A stretch of DNA of 64,000 nucleotides, from positions 121,210 to 185,209 of the forward strand of contig NZ_RSED01000010.1 of NCBI RefSeq assembly GCF_003933735.1. The letters run 5' to 3'. A program made the position numbers and the translations under genes. The DNA comes from Aquabacterium soli. GTDB lineage: Bacteria > Pseudomonadota > Gammaproteobacteria > Burkholderiales > Burkholderiaceae_C. Below, piece by piece: positions 14,885-24,053 of this stretch. The notes under the pieces are model-generated. The model was not told the origin of the DNA and ran no database searches. It was given only the letters and a program-made list of their open reading frames with translations. Each line of letters opens with the position of its first letter. Position 1 is the stretch's first letter.

Positions 14885-17800
14885 CCAGAACCCTCGCCGT
14901 GGGCGTGTTGGCCTGCCTGAACCTGATGCTGGCCAGCATCGTGCATGCCCAAACCATGACTGCTGCAGCCGCATCACCGGGCAGCGCGTCCGGTGGAACC
15001 CAGAGCTGCGGCGAAGCCACCGGCCCCACCTCTTGCGGCGCAGGTGGCCCTGCCAGCAAGAGCGACAAGTCCGTGGACGAAGGCGGGGGTAATCCCATCA
15101 ACGTGATCACCGGCAACAAGTACCAGCGCGAGGTCGACCTGCCTGCGCTGCCCGGTGTGCTGGGCCTGGAACTGGTCCGCCACTACAACAGCCAGTTCAG
15201 TGGTATCGGCTTTCCGAACGGCATCATGGGGCGAGGCTGGAAGCTGTCTTACGAGACCGAACTGCACTTGGTGGGCCGCGCCTTGCAGATCGTCCAGGCC
15301 GATGGCGCACGGTTGATCTTCAACCGTGACTTGCTGGATCCCAGCCATTGCGGCACCTCGCGTGCGTCGGACGGCCGCATCGCCATCCGAAGAGGACCGC
15401 GCGGTGATGAATACGTGTGGACCTGGCCCAATGGCCGCCGGCTGAGCTTCGACAATCGCGGCAAACTGGTGCAGATCGCCGTGCCCACAGGCGAATTCGC
15501 CACCTTGCAGCACGACGCCCGTGGCCACCTGGTGCAGGTCACTGATCCGCAAGGCCGCCAGCTCAAGCTCAACTACGCTGAGTCAACGCGCGACAAGGAC
15601 CAGCCCGCACGTTTCACCGGCGTGCAGAGCATCGACACGCCTGTGGGGCGCTTCGCCTATGAATACGGCAGCGCACCGCCCAAGGGCACCCAGGTCGACA
15701 AGATCCAACTGGTGGCCAACCTGGTGAAGGTGCACCTGCCCACGCACCACGAGGCCGACAAGCCCGCCCACCCACTCACCAGCCGAGGTACCACCACAAG
15801 TTCCGTCAGCCGCGCCTACCACTATGAGGACGCGCGCTTCCCGACATTGCTCACGGGCATCAGCGTGTCGGGCAGCGTCAGTGACGGCAAGCCGCTCAAC
15901 CAGCGCATCTCCACATATGGCTATGACCAGCGCGCCTGGGCCGTGAGCAGCGAGCACGGGGGCCTGAAGGTGGAGCTGGCGGTTCTTGAACGGGCCAGCT
16001 TGAGCGAGCTACCAGGCAGCACGCCTGGCCGCAGCGTGTTGGTGCACGGCCGCACGGCCGCACGGCCCGAAGGCCGTCGACTGGAGATCCGCAGCGCCAT
16101 GGTGGCGGGCGACTACCGCATCACCGAGACGCGGGGAGAGCCCTGTGTGGCGGCGCTGCCTTGCCCACGGGCCAACATGCGGTATGGGTATGACGCCAAG
16201 GGACGGCTGATCGACGAGATTCAGCTCGATTCGCAAGGCAGGCCAATGCTGGGCATGCGCACTGCCTACGATCCCCTGGACCGGGTGGTGCGTGTCAGCC
16301 AGGTCAGCTACAAGGGAGGCAAACGTGGGGCTGAGCGCTGGATGGTGCGCTATGAATATGGTGCGGCGGGTGAGCAACCGACGCTGATCGCCAAGCCCAG
16401 TGTCGTGGCGGGGCGAGAGCACCAGATGCGTCTGAAGTACAACGAGCGTGGGCAGGTGCTGAGCGTTGAAGAAAGTGGCTACAGCCCCTTGGATGCGCAG
16501 GGGCAGCCCATTACCCAGCCGGATCAGGCCAGCCCGATCCACCGTATCACGCAATACGAATATGGCCATGTCAACGGTCGCAGCATGCTGATGGCTGTGA
16601 ATGGCCCGCTGGTGGGCAACACCGACACCGCACGTTTTCGGTGGGACAGCGCAGGCAACCACGTGAAAAGCATGCAGTCGCCCGGCGATTACGCAATGAA
16701 GGTTTTGCAACGCGATGCTGCAGGCCGTGTCACGCTGTTTGCCGAGGACGATGGCAGCCGGTATCGTGAAACCATCACAGGCCACAACCATGTTGGTCAA
16801 GTGCTGACCCGCAACGTGGTGGCTTGGTCGCGCAAGGACCGTGTGCTCAGCATGGGGAGCCGCCTAAGTCAGCGTACCGGTTACGACTATGACGCCAATG
16901 GTCGCCTGGTGACCATCCATAGTGCAGATGGCACTCAGGTCCGTACCGAATTCGACGCCAACGGCAGACCCAGCAGGCTGATACTTCCAGACGGTGGGCG
17001 CATTGCGCTCCAACGCGACGCAGACGGCTCATTGCTTTCGGTCACACGCCTTGATGCCCAGCAGCGTGCCCTCCAGACAGTGGAAATTGGCCGGGATGAA
17101 GGGCGGCGGCTGACCCGGCTGAGCGACGACTTGGGCCAGATGCTGGCACTGCGTTATGGGTCCGGGCCAGGCTCCGGTGCAGACCGGCCGACCGAGATCG
17201 AACATCCGGCCGCTGGTAAAACAACCTACGCCTACGACGAGCTAGGCTTCATCACAGAGCAGGTCCGCGCTGCCAGCACCGAGTCGGAACAGCGTACCCG
17301 CTGGCAACATGACACGGCGGGCCGTGTCACCAGCATCGAACGGACATCCAAGCAGTCCGCCATCTATGACGACTTCGGCCGCAAGCTGCTGCAGGCCGAT
17401 GCCCAGCATGGCATAACGCGCTACTTGTGGGATGCAGCTGACCGCCTGATTGCACGCGTGAACGACAGCGAGCAGGTCCAGCGTTACGAATACGACGCAG
17501 CCGGTCGACTGATCGCATCAGGCGTGGGCGACAAGACTGCCCTGACGCGTTCGCGTTACGACGGCAGGCTCGCCAGCGAAACCACTGCTTTCGATTCACA
17601 GGGCCGATCGAAAGAGCAAAAGCGGTGGCGCTACGACAGCCTAGGCAGGCTGGTCGAGGAGCGAAACCTATTGCAGCCGGGCATCCACGCCAAGGACACA
17701 GCGCTGCAGTTCGTCACCACGCTACGCTATGACGAGCGTGGCCGCCTTGCGGAGCGCACGCTCGTCGACACCGGGCAACGAGCACACCGTTTGCGGTACG

Positions 17801-20208
17801 CATGGAACGACGGCACCGGGCATCTGAACAGTGTGATGTACAACGACCAGCCCGTCGTGACGAATCTGGACGCGTCCTGGCTGGGCGGCATCAATGCCTT
17901 CACCCACGGAAACGGCGTAGCCGAGAGATTCGAACGCGATGCGCGGGGACGCCTGTTGCGTCACACTGCTCAGACAAGCAAGGATGTAGGGAAAAAACCT
18001 GCCGGGGCTACCATCCTGGATGACCGCTATGCCTATGATGCAGGCAACCGGCTCGTTGCGGCAACAGAGGCCACGGGCGGACAGACACTAGAGCGGCACT
18101 ACGGCTACGACCAACTTGGCCGGTTGGTCAGCGAACAACGCCAGGGCGATCACACACCCAACACCTATGCCTATGACAGCGAAGGAAACCGAATTCGCTC
18201 GACGGTCGGTGGCGAGAGCAGACGTTACGCCTACGTAGGACAACAATTGGTGGCGGTCGAACCCACGGCTCGGCAAGCGGGCTGGGCGTCTGTCTACAGC
18301 GCGCTGGGCGAACCCTGGAAGTTCTGGGAGCTGCAAAGCACAGATGCCGCACTGCAGAGCGTGACTCGTCAAGGCGAACAGCCCGATCAACACAAAGTTG
18401 CCTCGCCGATGATGGTGCACAAGCCAGCCGTGCGGACGATCTACGCACCTGGCGGCCCGGCGCTCGCCGCAGTGGACGATGAGGACCGCCCGGTTGCGCG
18501 CTACGGTTGGGGCCTGCGCGGCGAGCGGATCAGCAAGACCATCACTGATGGTGATCGTGAGCGTACGACTCACTATCTATACCAGGACAGCGGCTCACGG
18601 CCAATGGTTGCAGACACGAGAGACCAAGGCCTTCAACTGCATGCCGAGGCTGACGAATCAGGGCGCGTGAGCCGACAGTACGTGTATTTGGACGGGCTGG
18701 TCGTGGCCTGCATAGACACACCGACTGGGGAAGGTGCCTGGGCTAGCACTTGGGAACATCTGCGGACGATTATCTGGTCATGGTTCGACCGCGTGCCGCA
18801 GGCCAACAGCGAGGTTTACTCAGTCCACGCCGACCAGCGGCGAGCACCTGTGGCGGTAAGCAACGCGCAGGGCCAGGTCGTATGGCGTGCCCGATACGAG
18901 GCATTTGGGCTGGCTCGCATAGAACCCATAAGGCCGATGCGCACTGCTTCATGGAGCCTGATGAGCGAGGCTGTCGCTGAGGAGTCGCCCCCATTGATCT
19001 ATGAACTCAATCTGCGCCTGCCCGGCCAATACTGGGACGCAGAGCGTGCCACCCACTACAACCTGCATCGCGACTACGACTCTCAGACTGGGCGCTTCAC
19101 CACCGCAGACCCGATCAGCATGTCGCCGGGAATGGACCTGGGGCAGGCCGATAGGCTGGCGGGCAGCAACGTGTACGCCTACGTGTCGAACAATCCGCTG
19201 ACCCAGGTTGACACCCAAGGGCAGTATCAGGAAGACATCCACTACTACATGACGTTCTTCCTCGCCCTCGCAGCGGGGGTGGATTACAAGGAGGCGCGCA
19301 TCATCGCGCTGGCAGCGCAGTACATCGACGACAACCCGGCCACGCGGCCTTTAGACGAAGAGCACCTCGGGACAAAAGTCAATTCGGCCACTTGGAACCA
19401 GCAGGCGCTGCTTAGCTATCACTTCATTCTGTCGGACCGCACAGGCATCGGCGGCGGATACGGGAATACGTCAGCCATCTACAAAAACGACGATCTGCTG
19501 CTGTTCACGCAGAACGGGAAATTGCCGTATCAGATGGGATGGTTGATCAATGGATACGAAAAGGCGCCCACCCGGTGTGCAAAGCTGCAGTTCTTCGGGG
19601 AGTTCCTGCATGCCTTCGAAGACACCTTCGGTCACAGAGACAACAACAATCGACCTATTGACGCACTGACCCTTGGATATGGCACCGGGCATGGCGTGCC
19701 TTATGGCGAACATCCGGACTACACATACAACCACACACAGATGGTGAGTGTGCCCGTACCGCTTCCTAGTGAATCCCTTGGCGGTCTGCCGACTATTCAA
19801 CTGCCGATAGCGCAGTGGAACAATGAGGCCAGGACACTGACTATGGAGCAGGCTGTCTATGAATGGATAAAGAAAAAGAGTGGCTTTGCCAGCGAAAGCA
19901 GGGGGGCGAGTTGGGCGCAGATAGAAGGGGTGTTGCGGCAGTTCAATGCGACCCGCGAAAGTCATACCGAGAATGGGGCATCGTTCACTAACAAGTTGAA
20001 GATACTCAACGAGTCGCTTTCAACCTTTGCGAAGCGACCAGACGGCAGTGCCATCAACCTTTCGCAAGTCGGTGGGCCCGATGCATACAACAAGAATGAA
20101 GCGGCAAAAAATAGACGTGTCAACCTCTGTGATGCAAAGGGCAATCGGCTCGCGGCCTCTGACTACCTCTTCTTGATACTCCCGCAGTCTTTCGAATCAT
20201 GCAAATAA
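14881..20208 (+). CDS. RHS-repeat protein with Sec signal and variable C-terminal toxin-like domain
   Basis: 1775 residues, ATG 14881 overlapping the previous stop. A Sec signal peptide (ending ASIVHA/Q, ~23 residues) is followed by a DUF6531-type start (NPINVITGNKYQREVDLPAL) and many YD/RHS repeats (e.g. YEYDAAGRLIASG, YDQLGRLVSEQ). The RHS core hallmark GQYWDAERATHYNLHRDYD...DPI...NPLTQVDTQG lies at ~1380-1447. The distinct C-terminal ~330 residues are His/Asp-rich (FGEFLHAFEDTFGHRD at ~1575; GHGVPYGEHPDYTYNHT) and resemble the DUF6765/zinc-dependent phospholipase C-like helical fold. That fold call is by motif only. Such proteins are polymorphic toxins or wall-associated adhesins. Unlike T6SS RHS proteins it has an export signal and no PAAR or VgrG partner here. 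Confidence 0.85.
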   Translation: MTRTLAVGVLACLNLMLASIVHAQTMTAAAASPGSASGGTQSCGEATGPTSCGAGGPASKSDKSVDEGGGNPINVITGNKYQREVDLPALPGVLGLELVRHYNSQFSGIGFPNGIMGRGWKLSYETELHLVGRALQIVQADGARLIFNRDLLDPSHCGTSRASDGRIAIRRGPRGDEYVWTWPNGRRLSFDNRGKLVQIAVPTGEFATLQHDARGHLVQVTDPQGRQLKLNYAESTRDKDQPARFTGVQSIDTPVGRFAYEYGSAPPKGTQVDKIQLVANLVKVHLPTHHEADKPAHPLTSRGTTTSSVSRAYHYEDARFPTLLTGISVSGSVSDGKPLNQRISTYGYDQRAWAVSSEHGGLKVELAVLERASLSELPGSTPGRSVLVHGRTAARPEGRRLEIRSAMVAGDYRITETRGEPCVAALPCPRANMRYGYDAKGRLIDEIQLDSQGRPMLGMRTAYDPLDRVVRVSQVSYKGGKRGAERWMVRYEYGAAGEQPTLIAKPSVVAGREHQMRLKYNERGQVLSVEESGYSPLDAQGQPITQPDQASPIHRITQYEYGHVNGRSMLMAVNGPLVGNTDTARFRWDSAGNHVKSMQSPGDYAMKVLQRDAAGRVTLFAEDDGSRYRETITGHNHVGQVLTRNVVAWSRKDRVLSMGSRLSQRTGYDYDANGRLVTIHSADGTQVRTEFDANGRPSRLILPDGGRIALQRDADGSLLSVTRLDAQQRALQTVEIGRDEGRRLTRLSDDLGQMLALRYGSGPGSGADRPTEIEHPAAGKTTYAYDELGFITEQVRAASTESEQRTRWQHDTAGRVTSIERTSKQSAIYDDFGRKLLQADAQHGITRYLWDAADRLIARVNDSEQVQRYEYDAAGRLIASGVGDKTALTRSRYDGRLASETTAFDSQGRSKEQKRWRYDSLGRLVEERNLLQPGIHAKDTALQFVTTLRYDERGRLAERTLVDTGQRAHRLRYAWNDGTGHLNSVMYNDQPVVTNLDASWLGGINAFTHGNGVAERFERDARGRLLRHTAQTSKDVGKKPAGATILDDRYAYDAGNRLVAATEATGGQTLERHYGYDQLGRLVSEQRQGDHTPNTYAYDSEGNRIRSTVGGESRRYAYVGQQLVAVEPTARQAGWASVYSALGEPWKFWELQSTDAALQSVTRQGEQPDQHKVASPMMVHKPAVRTIYAPGGPALAAVDDEDRPVARYGWGLRGERISKTITDGDRERTTHYLYQDSGSRPMVADTRDQGLQLHAEADESGRVSRQYVYLDGLVVACIDTPTGEGAWASTWEHLRTIIWSWFDRVPQANSEVYSVHADQRRAPVAVSNAQGQVVWRARYEAFGLARIEPIRPMRTASWSLMSEAVAEESPPLIYELNLRLPGQYWDAERATHYNLHRDYDSQTGRFTTADPISMSPGMDLGQADRLAGSNVYAYVSNNPLTQVDTQGQYQEDIHYYMTFFLALAAGVDYKEARIIALAAQYIDDNPATRPLDEEHLGTKVNSATWNQQALLSYHFILSDRTGIGGGYGNTSAIYKNDDLLLFTQNGKLPYQMGWLINGYEKAPTRCAKLQFFGEFLHAFEDTFGHRDNNNRPIDALTLGYGTGHGVPYGEHPDYTYNHTQMVSVPVPLPSESLGGLPTIQLPIAQWNNEARTLTMEQAVYEWIKKKSGFASESRGASWAQIEGVLRQFNATRESHTENGASFTNKLKILNESLSTFAKRPDGSAINLSQVGGPDAYNKNEAAKNRRVNLCDAKGNRLAASDYLFLILPQSFESCK

Positions 20209-21221
20209 AAACAATGAATGCTTGGCCCATGCAGTGCGTACTAGCCACATATGCAGCGGTGCTCGGCGTGTACGGAACGCCAGGAAGCCTCCATGCCGCA
20301 CCTACCCATTGCGAGCCGGTCAGCCGCGCCCGCGAGTCGCTAGACGACCGTGTTTGGACCAGAGTGGCAACCTTGACCAAGGCTGGCAGCTATTGCCTGA
20401 CCGAGGATATCAAGAGCAAAGACATGTTCGACTTCTCATCCGGTGGACGAGTTACCAACAAGTCGCCTATGTGGGAGGTGGAGGCTGGACCGGTGCAAAT
20501 TGATTTGCAGCAGCACGAACTTTCTAGCAATGAGCCCGTCGCTCCAGTTTGGGTCCGCGCCCCAGACACCAGCATCGCCAATGGGATGATTCGAGCTGGG
20601 GGAGGGGGCGGTATATGGTTATATGAAGCTTGGTTCACCAGCCTACGCAGCGACCACTCGTCAGACGGGGTCCTAAACAAGGTCTTGGCCTACGCCTACC
20701 AACAGGATGTGGAGCCATTTACAGGCCAAGGCCGCACCTCCATTCAGCGCGGCGGCCTGCGACTCGATTACATGCAGATCAATGCAGGCACATCAACCCG
20801 CCAGAGATTCGGCGCCGTTGGAGTGGGCGGGCGGCGCAGCGGCAACAGTATCACCAACAGCCGGATCACGGTAAGCAACGGGCACGCGGCAATCTATTTC
20901 TTCGGTGCCGGCCAACGCATCGAAGGCAATACCATCGTTTTGAAGTGCCCTGATGCCACACCTAGTGCCGCGCCAATCAAACTGCACGCGGCAGACAACA
21001 GCGTCATCCGCAACAACACCATCGTGGTCGATTGCTGGTCGGCCAAACCAGAAGCGGCCATCAGCCTCGTCGACAGCCGCAACGTCGTGATCGAAAACAA
21101 CCGCATCATCGGCGTTAAGCAGCTTTACAAGGTTTGGGACGAGCGGCCTGACCAGTATAGCAGTGTGATCGAGCGTGACAACCGCTTCCCGACATTGTGG
21201 GACCGGATACTGGGACGGTAG
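20199..21221 (+). CDS. Secreted right-handed beta-helix protein next to RHS tip
   Basis: 340 residues, start overlapping the RHS stop by 10 nt; in-frame ATGs at 20214 and 20229 are alternatives. It has a signal peptide (ending SLHAAPTH), then repeated beta-rungs with Asn ladders (NSITNSRITVSNGHAAIYF, QRIEGNTIVLKC, NSVIRNNTIVVDC, NVVIENNRIIGV), the pattern of pectin-lyase-like/NosD-like beta-helices. In polymorphic toxin loci the gene after the toxin is usually immunity. An exported beta-helix would be an unusual immunity protein, so a partner or processing role is equally possible. Confidence 0.65.
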   Translation: MQIKTMNAWPMQCVLATYAAVLGVYGTPGSLHAAPTHCEPVSRARESLDDRVWTRVATLTKAGSYCLTEDIKSKDMFDFSSGGRVTNKSPMWEVEAGPVQIDLQQHELSSNEPVAPVWVRAPDTSIANGMIRAGGGGGIWLYEAWFTSLRSDHSSDGVLNKVLAYAYQQDVEPFTGQGRTSIQRGGLRLDYMQINAGTSTRQRFGAVGVGGRRSGNSITNSRITVSNGHAAIYFFGAGQRIEGNTIVLKCPDATPSAAPIKLHAADNSVIRNNTIVVDCWSAKPEAAISLVDSRNVVIENNRIIGVKQLYKVWDERPDQYSSVIERDNRFPTLWDRILGR

Positions 21222-21243
21222 TCGGCATGAGGCCAATGGAAAT

Positions 21244-21297
21244 ATCGGCCAAGGGACGACTCCAGCCTTCTACGACAACGACCATCTACTGCTGCAA
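21244..21297 (+). pseudogene. Remnant of an RHS C-terminal tip
   Basis: A short open stretch between genes translates to IGQGTTPAFYDNDHLLLQ. It matches the intact RHS C-terminal domain at 19447-19506 (IGGGYGNTSAIYKNDDLLLF) in 11 of 18 alignable positions, including the NDxLLL core. The rest of a tip is absent, so this looks like the fossil of a displaced alternative RHS tip. The match was found by eye. Confidence 0.45.
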
Positions 21298-21371
21298 GCA
21301 AGCGTCGCCCTTAGGAAATTCAAAAAATTAAAACCACCGCAACTTAATATATTAAATATGCCGGGAAAGCA

Positions 21372-22406
21372 ATGAATAAATTTAAAGCCCTCATTACATC
21401 AGCTTTTACCATTACCATTTCTGCCTGCGGAGGGGGGAACAGCCAAGAAAGCAGAGGCAATGAAATCAACCAATCTTACGTTGAATCGGACGTATTTGCA
21501 AAGCCATCAGGCCCCCTTTGCTCCGCAAGAAAAAATGATCCAATCTTGAAGGTTGAATACTGCCAAGAGCCCACAGCATCAAGTGCCTCCCCAGTGCAAC
21601 TGTTGCAAGCTCTGACAAATTCAAATCGTCCCTACATCGAATTCTCTGGCCTCGGCATTCGAATGACGGCCAAATTCAATTCAATTTTATACCAGGGTAT
21701 AGAGCAAAAACGTGTATTACTGCACGCCGATCGCATATATGATGGTGAAAAGTTCTATGACTACTATTCACCTATCAGTGATGATCACACCAGAGCCTAC
21801 GCTGCCAGCCCCGCGGGTACCACAATACTTACGAGGGATTCGGATCCACAAATATTCGGAATGTCTCAGAACATCCCCTTGACCATGCCTCCCCCTGGGG
21901 TGTGGTTCGACCAAACTTCGTGGAGTACCTATTTCGGCATGCGTACGGACTGGCTCACTGCACCCACAGAGAGAACAGTTCATCTCTATGGGCACGCCAT
22001 CGTGAGCGCCGGAGACGGACATAAGTTGCTGGAAACCACGCCGTCAGGCGAAAGCTCCAGCAGATCCAAGGGGCAATGCCCGATTGAAATGGAACTCGAC
22101 GTCAAGAGCGGTGACTTGACTCTGAAGAATTCCCCTGTGACCTGCATAGATTCAGAAACTGGCGCGCAAATGACGCTGGCAATTCCCAAGGTCGCATTGC
22201 GTTCGCGGGCATCGGTGATCGAGACAGTACTGTCAGGCAGCGCTGTAACTGCGTCGTTGGTGGATGCGCCTGAAGAAGTGATGCTGGTTAATGAGCAGAT
22301 CAGCGACATCTCTGGCGGGATATATGGCGAGCGTGCAAAAGTTGTGCTCATCAGAGGCACTTCATCCAATGCCTATTTCTTGTTGGTGCTCCGTCGGTTG
22401 GATTGA
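21372..22406 (+). CDS. Lipoprotein of unknown function in AT-richer DNA
   Basis: 344 residues with a signal peptide ending in a lipobox (TISAC, Cys19) followed by Gly-Gly-Gly, so probably lipidated; Gly at +2 favours outer-membrane sorting in the E. coli rule. The body is beta-rich. The end (DISGGIYGERAKVVLIRG) faintly recalls the C-terminal barrel of TbpB/fHbp-like lipoproteins, which I would not rely on. The gene and its 150-nt upstream region are visibly richer in A/T and in codons such as AAA, ATA and TTT than the neighbours, suggesting recent transfer with the RHS tip. Confidence 0.65.
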   Translation: MNKFKALITSAFTITISACGGGNSQESRGNEINQSYVESDVFAKPSGPLCSARKNDPILKVEYCQEPTASSASPVQLLQALTNSNRPYIEFSGLGIRMTAKFNSILYQGIEQKRVLLHADRIYDGEKFYDYYSPISDDHTRAYAASPAGTTILTRDSDPQIFGMSQNIPLTMPPPGVWFDQTSWSTYFGMRTDWLTAPTERTVHLYGHAIVSAGDGHKLLETTPSGESSSRSKGQCPIEMELDVKSGDLTLKNSPVTCIDSETGAQMTLAIPKVALRSRASVIETVLSGSAVTASLVDAPEEVMLVNEQISDISGGIYGERAKVVLIRGTSSNAYFLLVLRRLD

Positions 22407-22421
22407 CAAAAATACACCGGC

Positions 22422-23363
22422 TCAAGGCACAAACCAATACCGAACCAGGTGAAAGAAAATGGGGGCAGAGAACGCCACGGAATCCAGGCGATCCAGCACG
22501 CCCCCGTGCCCAGGGATGCTGCTCCCCCAATCCTTGGCCCCCAAGGATCGCTTCACCGCAGACAACACGAGACCGCCGAAGAACCCAGCAATCACAATCG
22601 CCACTGACAGCAAGAAGGCCTGCGCCGCGCTGAACGGCGTGAACGAATGAAGCAGCGCCCCCACCAGGCTGGCTGACAAACCACCGCCCACCAACCCCTC
22701 CACCGTCTTGTTCGGACTGAGGATCGGCGCCACCTTCCTGCGCCCCATCAGCTTGCCGAACACGTACTGCATGACATCCGACAGCTGAACCACCAGCAGG
22801 AAGAACAGCAGCATGGCGGCCTGCTGGCCCTGGTGGTTCGGGATCTCCAGGAACAGCAGCGCAGGTGCATGGCTGATCCCATAGACGCACACCATCACGG
22901 CCCACTGGATCTTGGCATTGCGCTCCAGGAAGTGCTGCGTGTCCTGCGCAAAGGTGGACATGGCCGCCATGGCGAAGAATCCGTAGACAGGGATCAAAAT
23001 GGAGAAAAGGCCGTACCAACCGCTCGCCACCAGTGCATATTGAAACGGGACCGCCACGAAGAATGCGGCGAATAGAACGACACGGTCACCCTGCCGGGTA
23101 GGCGTGATAGAAATGAACTCCCTCAAGGTAAGGAACGAGAGCACCGCGAACAACACGATGGTGACACCCTTGCCAAGTGCCAGCACAGGCAAGCCAAGGC
23201 CCACTAGCACCCACCAGGCATTGATGCGGTCTCGCAGGTTCACCATCGTTGGTGTACTGCCCACGCGGAGGGCGATCAAGCGGCTGATCAAGGTGGCCGT
23301 CAGCAGGAAGCCGATGATCCCGACCGCGAGGGTCGAGAAAGGCGAAAGTTCGAAGGGTTGCAT
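22422..23363 (-). CDS. CdsA-like phosphatidate cytidylyltransferase
   Basis: A 313-residue, multi-pass membrane protein that makes CDP-diacylglycerol from phosphatidic acid and CTP. The PROSITE-type CdsA signature is visible near the C-terminus: SAVKRSLGAKDWG...PGHGGVLDRLDS. It is the last gene of a leftward cassette with an acyltransferase and a CDP-alcohol phosphatidyltransferase, reminiscent of E. coli YnbA/YnbB. It is therefore likely a specialised CdsA paralog rather than the housekeeping copy, which in Burkholderiales sits in the dxr-bamA cluster. Confidence 0.85.
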   Translation of the reverse strand: MQPFELSPFSTLAVGIIGFLLTATLISRLIALRVGSTPTMVNLRDRINAWWVLVGLGLPVLALGKGVTIVLFAVLSFLTLREFISITPTRQGDRVVLFAAFFVAVPFQYALVASGWYGLFSILIPVYGFFAMAAMSTFAQDTQHFLERNAKIQWAVMVCVYGISHAPALLFLEIPNHQGQQAAMLLFFLLVVQLSDVMQYVFGKLMGRRKVAPILSPNKTVEGLVGGGLSASLVGALLHSFTPFSAAQAFLLSVAIVIAGFFGGLVLSAVKRSLGAKDWGSSIPGHGGVLDRLDSVAFSAPIFFHLVRYWFVP

Positions 23364-23393
23364 GCGGACAAGGTCAGGCGCGGGCCATCGACT

Positions 23394-24053
23394 TCAGTGG
23401 GGGGACCGGGTAGGGGCCGCCTCAATGGCGTGGGGCGTGGCGAGCCTGCAGATCGACGCGTGTGCGCGAGAGAGGAACGCCTCCTTGCCCTCATCGGGTA
23501 TCCGGTCGAGCACAGGGCCGAAATGGACCTTGTTGATCAGCGGCACCGGCAGAAGGGTTCCCTTGGGCAGGATGCGGTGCAGGTTCTCAAGGTAGACAGG
23601 TGTCAACCGGACATCTGGAAAGGCCTGGGCAAGCCGGTACAGGCCACTCTTGAAGGGCAGCGGAAGATCCGCAGGGTGGCGCGTTCCCTCGGGAAAGAAG
23701 ATGAGCGACCAGCCTTGCGCCAGAGACTCGTGCACTGGTGCCAATGGGTCCTGCCCTTCCTGGCGCACGCGGTCGATGAAAACGACGTTGAGCACGTGCT
23801 CGGCCATCCATCGGCGCGGCCGAGTGGCACACCAATAGTCACGCGCCGCCACGGGCCTGACCCTGAGGCGTGCCCGCAGCGACAGGGCCGTCAGCAGCGT
23901 CAGGGTGTCGAGATGGCTTGAGTGGTTGGCAAAGAACAGGCGTTGTGTCTGGCCTGCAGGGATCTGGCCGTCCGGATAGGCCCCGCCAAGCACACGCACC
24001 ACGGCGCAAACCGCCTCCCGCAGAAAAATGAGATGCCTGGGTCGACGGGTCAT
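23394..24053 (-). CDS. 1-acyl-glycerophosphate acyltransferase-family protein (PlsC-like)
   Basis: 219 residues from ATG 24053, which overlaps the upstream stop (ATGA); the frame is open further upstream but that part overlaps the previous gene and is not PlsC-like. The family motifs are NHSSHLDT (HX4D catalytic pair), FFPEGTR and LTPVYLENL. The enzyme would acylate lysophosphatidate or a related lysolipid, feeding the CdsA-like enzyme encoded next. Confidence 0.85.
   Translation of the reverse strand: MTRRPRHLIFLREAVCAVVRVLGGAYPDGQIPAGQTQRLFFANHSSHLDTLTLLTALSLRARLRVRPVAARDYWCATRPRRWMAEHVLNVVFIDRVRQEGQDPLAPVHESLAQGWSLIFFPEGTRHPADLPLPFKSGLYRLAQAFPDVRLTPVYLENLHRILPKGTLLPVPLINKVHFGPVLDRIPDEGKEAFLSRAHASICRLATPHAIEAAPTRSPH

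Noticed and set aside
14881..20208. T6SS-type RHS effector
   Set aside because: There is a Sec signal peptide, no PAAR domain at the N-terminus and no vgrG, hcp or Eag-type chaperone gene in the window.
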